This document shows, piece by piece, positions 7,485-15,999 of a stretch of 28,545 nt of DNA. How positions within the stretch are numbered: position 1 is the stretch's first letter; every line of letters begins with the position of its first letter. Made by a program: the position numbers and the translations under genes. The DNA is from QHWK01 sp035315685 (GTDB lineage Bacteria; Acidobacteriota; Vicinamibacteria; Vicinamibacterales; CAVVIG01): assembly GCA_035315685.1 (NCBI GenBank), contig DATFXR010000537.1, positions 1 to 28,545 on the forward strand, read 5' to 3'. The notes under the pieces are model-generated. The model had not been told where the DNA came from, did no database searches, and worked only from the letters and a program-made list of their open reading frames with translations.

Positions 7485-8768
7485 TCAAGTCAGTTCCGCG
7501 TTCCTGGTTTCGGGAATCCAGATCCACATGACGGCGGCCAGCAGGAATGCCGCACCGGCGACCGTGAACGCCGCGCCGAACCCGCGGGTGTTCGCGAGCG
7601 AGCCGACCACGAACGGCGCTGCGGCGCTCGCGATGCGGCCCGTGTTGTAGCAGACGCCGGCGGCGGTCGCGCGCACGGTGGTGGGATACAGCTCGACGAT
7701 CAGCGCGCCGAAGCCGCTGTAATAGCCGGTTCCGAAGAAGGCGACCAGCGGTCCGAGCGCGAGCAGGATCGCGGGCGTCCGCAGGTTGCCGTACAGCGGC
7801 AGCAGCACGCTGGCCGCGATCACGTAGACGACATAGGTCCGCTTGCGCCCAATCGCGTCGGCGATGTAGCCGAAGCTCACGTAGCCGAACCACATTCCTA
7901 CCTGCATCGCAATGACGAAGAGCGACATCAGCGACGAGGACAGGCCGATGCCGCCGCGCGACGGCGACAACGCGAGATAGCCGGGCACCCAGCTGTTCAG
8001 GCCCCACCAGCCGAAGAGAGTGCAGGCGTTCATCAGCGTGATCGCCACCGTGACCGTGACAATCGACGGCGCGAACAGCATGCCGATGCGTCCGCGTTGC
8101 GACGAGGACGTCTCGAGCCACATCTTCGGCTCCCTGACGTTCTGCTGAATCCACAATGTGAGGAGCGCGGGCACGACCCCGACGAAGAACACGCCGCGCC
8201 AGCCCCAGAGCGGCATCACGATCAGGTTCACGAGCGCCGCCAGGCCGTAGCCGATCGCCCACGAGCTCTGCACGAAGGCCAGCGCCTTGCCGCGATGCCG
8301 CGCTGGAAACGTTTCGGAGACCAGCGCCGCGCCAGTCGCCCATTCGCCGCCCATACCGAGGCCGAGCAGGATGCGGAATACGGCAAGTTGCAACGCGGAC
8401 TGCGCGAAGCCGCAGGCGGCCGTGAACACGGAGTAGATGAGCACGGCCGCCATCAGGGCGCGCTTGCGGCCGATGCGATCGGCCAGCACGCCGAAGGCGA
8501 TGCCACCGGCCGCCGCGGACACGAGCGTCACTGATCCGAGAATCCCCGCGACCTCGAACGACAGGTGCATCGAGGGATCCTGAATCAGCGCCGCGAGCAC
8601 GATCGCGTAGAGCATCACGTCGAACGAATCGAGCATCCACCCGAGCGATGCCGCGACGAAGGCGTGGCGCGCGTCGGTATCGGCATCGCGCCACCAGCCG
8701 AAGAGAGAGGTGTCGGGGCCGGGGGCTGGGGGCTCGGGGCGGGCCGTGACGCGGTGCGGAGTAGCCAC
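7485..8768 (-). CDS. MFS transporter (metabolite:H+ symporter type)
   Basis: 427 residues with about 12 membrane segments in the inner membrane. TM1 carries LGWMLDSFDVMLYAIVL with D50, as in aromatic-acid/metabolite symporters. Loop 2-3 motif A is GVLADRIGRKRALM (93-106), and RILLGLGMGGEWATGAALVS (132-151) with PARHRGKA is the family signature of the sugar/organic-acid branch. A second motif A-like loop, GYIADAIGRKRTYV, opens the second half. The start is GTG at 8768; the cytoplasmic N-terminus is proline-rich (RPEPPAPGPD) and no good ribosome site is seen, so a downstream start is possible. It lies 64 bp after pxpA on the same strand, which hints at transport of an amino-acid-like or carboxylate substrate; the substrate is not readable. 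Confidence 0.88.
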   Translation of the reverse strand: MATPHRVTARPEPPAPGPDTSLFGWWRDADTDARHAFVAASLGWMLDSFDVMLYAIVLAALIQDPSMHLSFEVAGILGSVTLVSAAAGGIAFGVLADRIGRKRALMAAVLIYSVFTAACGFAQSALQLAVFRILLGLGMGGEWATGAALVSETFPARHRGKALAFVQSSWAIGYGLAALVNLIVMPLWGWRGVFFVGVVPALLTLWIQQNVREPKMWLETSSSQRGRIGMLFAPSIVTVTVAITLMNACTLFGWWGLNSWVPGYLALSPSRGGIGLSSSLMSLFVIAMQVGMWFGYVSFGYIADAIGRKRTYVVYVIAASVLLPLYGNLRTPAILLALGPLVAFFGTGYYSGFGALIVELYPTTVRATAAGVCYNTGRIASAAAPFVVGSLANTRGFGAAFTVAGAAFLLAAVMWIWIPETRNAELT

Positions 8769-8832
8769 AGGGCGCTGATCCTATCGCGTTTGTCGAACGC
8801 CCGGCGAAAGCCTTCGCGCTACCAGGATTGCG

Positions 8833-9591
8833 TCAGGCGCCAATCGCTTTCACGGTGATGCCCGCCGCCTCGAGGCCGGCGCGGATTTGTGCAGCGAGCG
8901 CGTCGGACCCCGGCGTGTCGCCGTGCACGCAGATGGTGTCGGCCTCGAGCGGGACCACCGATCCGTCGATCGCGACCACCGTGCGCTCCTTCACCATGCG
9001 AACGGCGCGCGCGACAACGGCGTCCGCGTCGTGAATCACCGATCCCGGCTTGCGGCGCGACGCAAGCGCGCCGTCGGGCTCGTAGGCGCGGTCGGCGAAC
9101 ACTTCGGCGGCGACGCGCAATCCGGCCGCGCGTCCGGCAGAGAGAATCTCCGAGCCGGGCAGACCGAACAGAATCAGGTTGCGATCGTACGCCGCGACCG
9201 CGCGCGCGATTGCCGCGGACAGCTCGGCATTTCGCACCGCCATGTTGAACAGCGCGCCGTGGGGCTTGACATGCTGGACCCGTACACCTTCGGCGGCGGC
9301 AACGCCGGCGACGGCGGCAACCTGATACAGCACCATGTCCTCTGCTTCCCTTGCCGTCACGTTCAGCTCGCGGCGGCCGAAGCCCACGAGATCGGGAAAG
9401 CCGGGATGCGCACCGACCGCGACACCGTTCGCCTTCGCGAGCCGAATCGTGTCGCGCAGGACCGAGGGATCGCCGGCGTGAAACCCCGCGGCGACGTTCG
9501 CCGAGGTGATCGCGTGCATCAGGCCGGCGTCGTGGCCGATCGAGTACGCGCCGAAGGACTCGCCGAGATCGGAGTTGATGTCAATGCGCAT
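8833..9591 (-). CDS. pxpA: 5-oxoprolinase subunit PxpA (LamB/YcsF family)
   Basis: 252 residues, the normal length. It is one subunit of the ATP-dependent PxpABC 5-oxoprolinase, which opens 5-oxoproline to glutamate. Family motifs are all present: DINSDLGESFG at the N-terminus (D4, N6, D8), ANVAAGFHAGDP (31-42), GAHPGFPDLVGFGRR (60-74), VKPHGALFN (about 108-116) and CVHGDTP near the C-terminus. The ATG start is canonical because the protein must begin close to DINSDLGE. The usual partners pxpB and pxpC are not next to it: the neighbours are a family-5 solute-binding protein upstream and an MFS transporter downstream. Confidence 0.95.
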   Translation of the reverse strand: MRIDINSDLGESFGAYSIGHDAGLMHAITSANVAAGFHAGDPSVLRDTIRLAKANGVAVGAHPGFPDLVGFGRRELNVTAREAEDMVLYQVAAVAGVAAAEGVRVQHVKPHGALFNMAVRNAELSAAIARAVAAYDRNLILFGLPGSEILSAGRAAGLRVAAEVFADRAYEPDGALASRRKPGSVIHDADAVVARAVRMVKERTVVAIDGSVVPLEADTICVHGDTPGSDALAAQIRAGLEAAGITVKAIGA

Positions 9592-9678
9592 GGGTGCGTG
9601 AGACCGATGGCCCTCATCAGTCCTACCAGCCAGGGATTCTACATGCGCCCGGCCGCGAGCGGGGATTGCGCCGCTGGG

Positions 9679-11394
9679 TTACGGCGCAGGTCGCAGCCCG
9701 ATAGCAGACGGGTTCCAGAGGAGCGGCGGACGGAACGGCGACGGAGCGGCATCGGCGACGCGCGAGTTGACCGCGATGCGGTGACGCGGAAACGCGAAGC
9801 ACAAGGCAGCGACTTCGCGCGCCATGATCTGCTGGACCTGGGCGAAGCTCCGGCGCCGGCCATCGCGATCGAGCGTTGTCGCCACCTTGTCCATCAACGC
9901 GTCGATCTCGGCTTCCCACGGCGTGGCGGCGACACGCTGTTCCGGATGCCAGACATGCGCGCCGCCGGAGCTCAGCCAGAAATCGAGATTCAAGGCCGGG
10001 TCGGTGTCTGTCGTGAGCAGCCTGAAATACGCCGCGTCGTAGTCGCCGCGCATGATGCGGTCGACGACGGCGCCTGCCTCGAGTGCGACAACGTCTACCT
10101 GCACGCCGACCGCCTCGAGGCTGGCGCGAATCACCGCGGCGCCGCGCTCCAGCGACGTGTTGCCCTTCTGCGTCAGCAGCGACAACCGCGCCGGTCGGCC
10201 CGCGCCGTCGTGCAGGATCTTCGAATCACCGGACAGTCCCAGGCCCGCCAGGAGTCGCGATGCCGTCGCCGGATCGTAGTCAGGCGGCGGCGCGTGCACG
10301 TGCCAGTCACGATTGCCCGGAGAAATGACGCTGTCGGCCGGAACCGCCTCTCCGAAATACACCGTGTCGACGAAGGCGCGACGGTCGACGCTGTGGGCAA
10401 TGGCGCGGCGGAAGTCGGCCTGCCGCAACCAGGCGGCACGCGCATCCTGCGCCGTTGCCGGCGCCAGATTGACCCAGAGCAGATCGCCATCGAGGCCGAT
10501 GCCCGCGTCGGTCAGGACAACGCGTCCGGCGCCGGTCGCGGCCTTCAAGGCCGGCACGTCCGCCGGCCGCAGCTCGCTCTGCGTGAGATCGATCTCGCCG
10601 GTTTCGAGCTGCAGCAGCTCCGCATCCTGGTCCGGGACGACAGTGAGGACGACGTGATCCACGCTCGGCGCGGTCGCCGCCCGCCAGAAATGCGGGTTGC
10701 GTTCGAACGTCAACCGCTGACCGGGGTCGTAACTTTGGAGCACGAACGGTCCGAGTCCCGCAAGATTCTCGGGCGCGATCGCCGGCCCCCACGCCGACCG
10801 AAAGGTGCCGGCTGCGAGCGCCGCCTCGAGTCGATGGCGCGGGTAGATCGGGACGCCGTCCAGCATGCGCAGTCCGGGCCCGAACGCGAACGGGAACTGA
10901 ATCGTGAGGGTCAGCGGATCCTGAGCAGCGACCTTCAGCGGCTGCCCGCGCACCAGGAGCGTATCCGCCAGCACGCTGCCGACGGCGGCGTCGTAGATCG
11001 CCTTGAACGAAAAGACGGCGTCGGCCGAAGTAAACGGCGTGCCGTCGGAAAACCGCAGGTTCGGCCGGAGGTGCAGGCGATAGGTCGTCCCGTCGGGCAA
11101 CAACTCCCAGCGCTCTGCGAGCGCCGGTTCGAGCTGATCGGTGGCGCGATTGACTCGAACCAGCCCGTCATGCATCAAGTACGTCAGCACTGCCGTCGAG
11201 AGGTCGCGCGCGGTATAGCGGTTGAAGGAACGCGGTTCGGCACGGATCGACGCGACGAGCGTGTGCGACACGCGCGCGCCGCGCGCCGTTTCCGTCGCGC
11301 TCGCGCGGCGGATCGCCGCCGCAGCGCCAATCCCGATCAGGACGGCGACAAGAACCGCGGCGGCAGCCGAGCGCCGGAACGAGCTCGACGCCAT
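9679..11394 (-). CDS. Family-5 extracytoplasmic solute-binding protein (peptide ABC transporter type)
   Basis: 571 residues, typical for the DppA/OppA group. A signal peptide or anchor covers residues 9-29 (AAAAVLVAVLIGIGAAAA) after an Arg pair; there is no lipobox cysteine. Domain landmarks are LTYLMHDGLVRVN (70-82), ALAERWELLPDGTTYRLHLR (91-110), FSDGTPFTSADAVFSF (115-130) and, further on, LGPFVLQSYDPGQRLTFERN and RRAIAHSVDRRAFVDTVYFG. No permease or ATPase genes are in the window, so it is an orphan here or feeds a distant transporter. The ATG is two bases after the HD-GYP gene stop, so the two are almost certainly co-transcribed. Ligand is inferred as oligopeptide-like from the family only. 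Confidence 0.9.
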   Translation of the reverse strand: MASSSFRRSAAAAVLVAVLIGIGAAAAIRRASATETARGARVSHTLVASIRAEPRSFNRYTARDLSTAVLTYLMHDGLVRVNRATDQLEPALAERWELLPDGTTYRLHLRPNLRFSDGTPFTSADAVFSFKAIYDAAVGSVLADTLLVRGQPLKVAAQDPLTLTIQFPFAFGPGLRMLDGVPIYPRHRLEAALAAGTFRSAWGPAIAPENLAGLGPFVLQSYDPGQRLTFERNPHFWRAATAPSVDHVVLTVVPDQDAELLQLETGEIDLTQSELRPADVPALKAATGAGRVVLTDAGIGLDGDLLWVNLAPATAQDARAAWLRQADFRRAIAHSVDRRAFVDTVYFGEAVPADSVISPGNRDWHVHAPPPDYDPATASRLLAGLGLSGDSKILHDGAGRPARLSLLTQKGNTSLERGAAVIRASLEAVGVQVDVVALEAGAVVDRIMRGDYDAAYFRLLTTDTDPALNLDFWLSSGGAHVWHPEQRVAATPWEAEIDALMDKVATTLDRDGRRRSFAQVQQIMAREVAALCFAFPRHRIAVNSRVADAAPSPFRPPLLWNPSAIGLRPAP

Positions 11395-11396
11395 TG

Positions 11397-13283
11397 TCAG
11401 CTTGCGGCTGCGATCGGTGGGCGCGCCGACCGCGACTGGAGGTGAAGCAGCGATGAGCCGCGCGCGATCGAGAGCCCGACCTCCTGTGCCAGCAAGCCCA
11501 CGTCAGCGACGTCGTCGTCGGACATGACTTTGTCGGTGACGTAGACGGTGAGCACGCCGAACAGGTCGGCACGGGCCAGCAGCGGAACACTGATGCAGGT
11601 CTGCAGCCCGAACTGCGCTACCAGCTCGCCGAGATCGAGCACAGGCTCGGCGCGCCGAATCGTGCTTCGATTGGCGGCGACCCACCCCGACACGCCAGAT
11701 CCGAAGGGTATCGTCACGTTCGTCACGGCTCCGCGGATGCGGGACGTCGCGAACGTCGCAACCAGCGCGTCCTGCGCGGCGTTCACCGCGAAGACGCAGG
11801 CGTCAGCGCCGGCTTTCGTCGCGACGTAGTCTTCGATCAGACGTTGCGCGGCGGAAGGAATGGCGGCGGGCTGCTGGCGCACTCCCGCACCTGACAGCTC
11901 GCCGACCGCGATCCGCGAGAGGCCGGCCACGACCGACGCCTGTGCATCGGGGTGTTCACCGCTGGCGGCGTCCAGCTGACGCAGCTCGGGGACCAGCTCG
12001 ACGAATCTGTCGACGACCGCCGGATCGTAGTGCGTTCCGCGGCGGGACCGAAGTATCGCGATCGCCTGCTCGTCGGTGAGCCGGGGACGATACGGTCGAT
12101 CCGACGTCAACGCGTCGAAGCAGTCGACCACGGAAAGGATGCGTGCCCCCAGCGGGATTTCCGGGCCGACCAGGCAATCCGGGTAGCCGCGTCCGTCCCA
12201 TTGTTCGTGGTGATGGCGGACGATGGGCACAATCGGATAGGGGAAGTCGACTGCCGTGAGGATTCGTGCTCCCATGCTCGCATGCTTCTTCATCGTCTCG
12301 AACTCGCCCGGCGTGAGCGCGCTCGGCTTGTTCAGCACGTAATCGGGCACCGCCAGCTTGCCGATGTCATGCAGCAGCGCGCCGGCTTCCATCGCCTTCA
12401 GCTCGCGGGCGTCGGTCACGCCCATGGCCGCGGCAATCCGCAACGTGTGCCGCTGCACGCGGCGGATGTGACCGTGAGTGACCTGATCCTTGGCGTCCAC
12501 CGCGATCGCGAGCATCTCCACCGATGCGCGATACAAATGCTCGACATCCGCCACGTGCCGGTGCGCCTCGTCAGCCCGTGTCGACGCTTCCCGATACGCG
12601 ACGTACGAAAGCACCAGCAGCGGGCCGACGAGCCCGACGACGGCGAAGTTGATGTGCGCGCCGCTGCTCACCGCGAGCGTCGCGACCGACGCCGCCGCGT
12701 GGTAATTGACCGCCAGGTACCACGCATGACTCCGCCACAGTTCGTACGGTGACGCACCGCTTTCGAGCGCGACGGCAATCGCGGTGAGGCCGCTGTTGAA
12801 CAGGAAGAACACGCCCGCCATCACCACCGCGGCCGGCACCAGGACCGGCATGCTGGTCGACAGCGGCGCGCCCGGCGCGACACCCGCGACAGCAAGGAAG
12901 GCCTGGGCGGCGGTCCACGTCGAGATCGCCGGTTCGGCGACGTTGAAGAGCGTCCGGTAGAGACGCCGGTTTTTCTGCGTGACCGAGATGTACAGCCCGT
13001 CGATCGCCACCGTCAGGACCGGCACCGCCGGCCCGAACAGCAGCACCGACGCGAACACGAAGACTTCCGACACCGACACCGTCGCCGGCCGGCCCGGAAT
13101 CTGGATCGTGAAGCGGCTGCCCCCAATGGTCAGCGCGGCGAGCAGCAAGGCGTACCAGTTGAGCAGCGGCGCGTGCAGCGACAGCACGCTGTGCGCGATG
13201 ATGGCAGCGCCGCTCGCCACGATTGCGGTGAGGAAGGCCCGCAGCGGCGCGGTCGTCATGCGCGCCGCCGGTTCAGTTCGCAC
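11397..13283 (-). CDS. Membrane HD-GYP phosphodiesterase with C-terminal GAF domain
   Basis: 628 residues, predicted to hydrolyse cyclic di-GMP. Residues 15-230 hold about six hydrophobic segments and look like an integral membrane sensor. A short linker (238-260) leads to the HD-GYP domain: HGHIRRVQRH (270-279), HD at 305-306 in LLHDIGKLAVPD, HHHEQWDGRGYP (357-368) and DCFDALTSDRPYR (387-399). The GYP motif and metal residues are intact, so it should be active. Residues 480-610 form a GAF-like domain (FGSGVSGWVAANR, CISVPLLARADLFGVLTVY). The GTG at 13283 is preferred because GGGAGG lies seven bases upstream; it overlaps the acetyltransferase gene by 11 bp. ATG at 13259 is the alternative. 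Confidence 0.9.
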   Translation of the reverse strand: MRTEPAARMTTAPLRAFLTAIVASGAAIIAHSVLSLHAPLLNWYALLLAALTIGGSRFTIQIPGRPATVSVSEVFVFASVLLFGPAVPVLTVAIDGLYISVTQKNRRLYRTLFNVAEPAISTWTAAQAFLAVAGVAPGAPLSTSMPVLVPAAVVMAGVFFLFNSGLTAIAVALESGASPYELWRSHAWYLAVNYHAAASVATLAVSSGAHINFAVVGLVGPLLVLSYVAYREASTRADEAHRHVADVEHLYRASVEMLAIAVDAKDQVTHGHIRRVQRHTLRIAAAMGVTDARELKAMEAGALLHDIGKLAVPDYVLNKPSALTPGEFETMKKHASMGARILTAVDFPYPIVPIVRHHHEQWDGRGYPDCLVGPEIPLGARILSVVDCFDALTSDRPYRPRLTDEQAIAILRSRRGTHYDPAVVDRFVELVPELRQLDAASGEHPDAQASVVAGLSRIAVGELSGAGVRQQPAAIPSAAQRLIEDYVATKAGADACVFAVNAAQDALVATFATSRIRGAVTNVTIPFGSGVSGWVAANRSTIRRAEPVLDLGELVAQFGLQTCISVPLLARADLFGVLTVYVTDKVMSDDDVADVGLLAQEVGLSIARGSSLLHLQSRSARPPIAAAS

Positions 13284-13902
13284 GGCGCGCCTCCCGCCTC
13301 AGCGCCTGCCATTCGGGGGCGAGGATCGACCACATGATCTGATCGCGGTAGACGGCGCCGTCGCGGAAGCCGCACCGCAGCACGCCGTCGCGGGTCGCGC
13401 CGAGCCGCTCGAACACACGATTGCCGCGGACATTGACGTCGACCGATCGCGCTTCGAGGCGATACACCCCGAAGTCTGAAAGCACCGCGTCGAGGAACAG
13501 CCGGGCGGCGCGCATGAAGATGCCCGTACTCCAGAACGCATGGCCGAGCGCAAATCCCCACTCGGCGGTCGAGAAGTCCCGTTCGATCGGCCACACCTGG
13601 ACGACGCCAGTCGCCGACTCCATGCCGGCCGGCACGATCCCGTAGCATCGCAGGGCACCGCGCCGCCGCTCGGCGTGCGTCCAGCGGATGAAGCGCGCGA
13701 ACCCTTTGACAGTGGTCGGCGACGGCGCGATGTATTGCACGACGCGCGGGTCGCTCAAGTGAGCGACCAGCGACTCCGCGTCGCGAGCCCGCAGTCCCCG
13801 CAGAGTGACGCTGCCGTCGCTCAGTTCGGGAAGGCCCCGCCGCCAGTCGACTGACGGACGGGACGAAGCGCCGACCGGCACCGGCGAGTCATGCAGTGAC
13901 AC
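13273..13902 (-). CDS. GNAT N-acetyltransferase (RimJ/RimL type)
   Basis: 209 residues. The layout fits the RimJ/RimL-like GNAT family that acetylates protein N-termini or small amines: VTLRGLRARDAESLVAHLSD (32-51) at the start, GFALGHAFWSTGIFMRAARL (116-135) around the acetyl-CoA site, and RSVDVNVRGNRVFERLGATR (152-171), the usual terminal strand-helix. The start is GTG at 13902 with a weak ribosome site; the first 25 residues are not conserved-looking, so a later start is possible. It begins 18 bp after the protease gene and its end overlaps the HD-GYP start. The substrate is not readable. Confidence 0.85.
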   Translation of the reverse strand: MSLHDSPVPVGASSRPSVDWRRGLPELSDGSVTLRGLRARDAESLVAHLSDPRVVQYIAPSPTTVKGFARFIRWTHAERRRGALRCYGIVPAGMESATGVVQVWPIERDFSTAEWGFALGHAFWSTGIFMRAARLFLDAVLSDFGVYRLEARSVDVNVRGNRVFERLGATRDGVLRCGFRDGAVYRDQIMWSILAPEWQALRREARRAN

Positions 13903-13920
13903 GGTGAGCTCGCTGCATCG

Positions 13921-15720
13921 TCATTTCGCGACCAGGTCGTCGTTCGCGCGCTCCAGGTTGCCCCAGGTCATCGACGTCGGCGCGATGTTCAACCCCTGCA
14001 GATCACCCCAGACAACCCGCGTCGCATCGACGTTGGCCGACAGGCTGCCCCAGCTCACGTTCGAGCCGAACGCCTGTCCGATGAGCGTGTTCCCCCAGAC
14101 GACGCGGTTTCCCCAGAGCGCGGGATTGCCATCGTCCCACACCGTGCTGTTGCCCCAGACCACGCGGTTGCCCCACACCACACGATCTCCCCACACCACG
14201 CGGAGCGCCCATGCGGGATCGTTGGTGTAGATCTGGTTGCCCCACACGACCCGATCGCCCCACACCACGCGTTGACTCCACGTCAGTGTGTCGGCACCGA
14301 TAGTCGTCCACGGATTGATGGCGGTCGTGAGCCACGACGCTCCGGTCGCGATCCGTGGGTCGATCGCCACCGCGAGGGCAATCGCGGCCGTGCCGTTCAG
14401 GGCGCCGGCGCCTTGTGAAAGAAGATCGACGTCTTGCAGGGGCAGCGCCGTGTACTGGAGGATCGCCTTGATCGCGTTCGGCGTCAATTGAGCCCCGCCG
14501 TGGCTGGCTCGACTCGCCTCGATCATCGATGCCACGACACCGCTGACCACGGGCGCAGCCATGCTCGTGCCGCTCAGCGTGAGGAACTTCTTGTCGCCGA
14601 CAGCGATCAGGCCTTTCGAATACTTTGCGTACAGACTGCTGGTTGTGCTGACGTCCGACACAAGGTGCGATCCCGGCGCAACGATATCCGGCTTTTGAAA
14701 GCCGTCGTACCAGGTCGGACCGCGCGAGGAGTACCAGGCAACTTGATCGTCGCCGCGTGAGACGGTGCCGAGCGTATCGAGAGCGCCAACCGTGATCGCA
14801 CTCGGAGCATTCGCGGGTGAAGTGATCCCGGCATATTCCGGATCGTGCGTTGTCAGGTCTCCGCCGAAATTGCCGGCCGCGACGACCACGACGACGCCGT
14901 TCGCGACGGCGTTTTCAACCGCCTGCACCAGCGGATCGCTGCCGGCCGGCTCGTAGATCGGATGGCCAAGCGACAGGTTGATCACCGCGACGTGCAGGGC
15001 CGCGCGGTTTTGGACGACGAAATTGATCGCGTTGATGACGTCGCTGGTGTAGCCGTTCCCCTGCCCGTCGAGCACTTTCACCTCGACGAGCTGCACCGAC
15101 GGCGCGACGCCCTGGTATTGGAAATTCGAATAATTGCCGTTGCTCGCGAGAAGACCCGACACATGGGTGCCGTGACCGTAATCGTCGTACTTACCGACCT
15201 TCTTCATCGCGTTGGTGGCATCGAAGAAGGTGATCGAGTCGATCTCCCCGTTATTGACTCCCGAGTCGATGACGGCGACGCCGACGTTATGTCCCGTATA
15301 CGGTGTGGTGAGCTTCCAATCCGCGCCGCTTTTGTAGACCAGGCCCTCAGTCGCGAGCAGGGCGTTCTGGCCCAGCGCGTTCCCGGTCGATTTCACCTGA
15401 GCATCGGACGAGACGTGCAGCACGTCGGCGTCTCTGAGCGCGAACTGCAAGGTGTCGAGTGACACCTCCGCAACGACCAGGCCGGACGCGGTCAGCGGCT
15501 GTGCTCGGACGGCGCCACGCGCGGTCAATCGCTGGAGAACACGCGCGGCATTGTCGCGCCGCGTCTGGATCAGAACGCGGGCCGACGCCGTGGGGCGCTG
15601 CTGCATCCATTCGCGCAGCGCGCGATCGAGTTTCGACGCCGCATCGGCCCCGGAGAACGGCTGCGACAATGCAGCCGCGAGCAACGCGACACCGACGCCG
15701 CCGACGCGTAATCTGATCAT
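13921..15720 (-). CDS. Secreted subtilisin-like serine protease (S8) with Trp-Gly hexapeptide tail
   Basis: 599 residues. A signal peptide (about 1-27, VGVALLAAALSQPFSGADA) is followed by an inhibitor-I9-like propeptide region to about 110, then the S8 catalytic domain. The triad is D152 (AVIDSGVN), H183 (GHGTHVSG) and S386 (LSGTSMAAP), with oxyanion N284 (AAGN), so the enzyme looks active. After residue 480 the chain changes to a Trp-rich tail with ten WG dipeptides, many in RVVWGN or RVVWGD units spaced six residues apart (W487, 493; 510, 516, 522; 536, 542), then looser copies at 557, 571 and 586. The ATG at 15720 gives the full signal peptide. The GNAT gene follows after 18 bp. The tail function is unknown. 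Confidence 0.92.
   Translation of the reverse strand: MIRLRVGGVGVALLAAALSQPFSGADAASKLDRALREWMQQRPTASARVLIQTRRDNAARVLQRLTARGAVRAQPLTASGLVVAEVSLDTLQFALRDADVLHVSSDAQVKSTGNALGQNALLATEGLVYKSGADWKLTTPYTGHNVGVAVIDSGVNNGEIDSITFFDATNAMKKVGKYDDYGHGTHVSGLLASNGNYSNFQYQGVAPSVQLVEVKVLDGQGNGYTSDVINAINFVVQNRAALHVAVINLSLGHPIYEPAGSDPLVQAVENAVANGVVVVVAAGNFGGDLTTHDPEYAGITSPANAPSAITVGALDTLGTVSRGDDQVAWYSSRGPTWYDGFQKPDIVAPGSHLVSDVSTTSSLYAKYSKGLIAVGDKKFLTLSGTSMAAPVVSGVVASMIEASRASHGGAQLTPNAIKAILQYTALPLQDVDLLSQGAGALNGTAAIALAVAIDPRIATGASWLTTAINPWTTIGADTLTWSQRVVWGDRVVWGNQIYTNDPAWALRVVWGDRVVWGNRVVWGNSTVWDDGNPALWGNRVVWGNTLIGQAFGSNVSWGSLSANVDATRVVWGDLQGLNIAPTSMTWGNLERANDDLVAK
13955..14281 (-). repeat. In-frame 18-bp repeat coding for the WG hexapeptides
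   Basis: The stretch that encodes residues 481-589 of the S8 protease repeats an 18-bp unit; on the plus strand it appears as CCCCACACCACGCG or CCCCAGACCACGCG blocks (for example near 14159-14202 and 14239-14271). The copies differ mostly at third positions, which argues that the protein sequence is under selection. Confidence 0.7.
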
Positions 15721-15999
15721 GCCAGCACAAATCGCAACCCATGTACCGGCTCGAGCATGCAGCGAGTGCCTGGTGGCTAGTCGTTCCGCTCGAAGGTGTT
15801 ACGGGAATTGCGAGTGGATCCGGTTGGCGGCTCGATCGATCACGGATGATCTGTTTCGAAACATGCAGCGGCACTTTTTGTGACTTTAGTGATCACTTAC
15901 GTCAGATCAAACGGAAAACAGCCATGAAATGCGCGATCGCGAGTGTTTCGTTTTGGAATCCGCGCGGACGGCTCGTCCGCCGCTGCACGCCGCAGCGTG
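15721..15999. other. Intergenic region upstream of the S8 protease gene
   Basis: 279 bp without a supported gene, between the DUF1697 stop and the protease start on the minus strand. It holds a 10-bp palindrome AGTGATCACT (15888-15897) in a locally AT-richer patch, a candidate operator or promoter area for the protease, and a perfect 6-bp stem-loop GCGGAC...GTCCGC (15964-15980) just after the DUF1697 stop. The stem-loop has no T run behind it, so it is a weak terminator candidate. Open frames here are arginine-rich shadows. Confidence 0.4.

Noticed and set aside
8887..11445. An 852-codon plus-strand open frame opposite pxpA and the solute-binding protein gene
   Set aside because: It crosses two well-supported minus-strand genes and their gap, and its translation is low-complexity and Arg-rich.
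13955..14281. CRISPR-like array in the S8 gene
   Set aside because: The regular blocks are an in-frame 18-bp coding repeat without spacers, and continue the protease reading frame.
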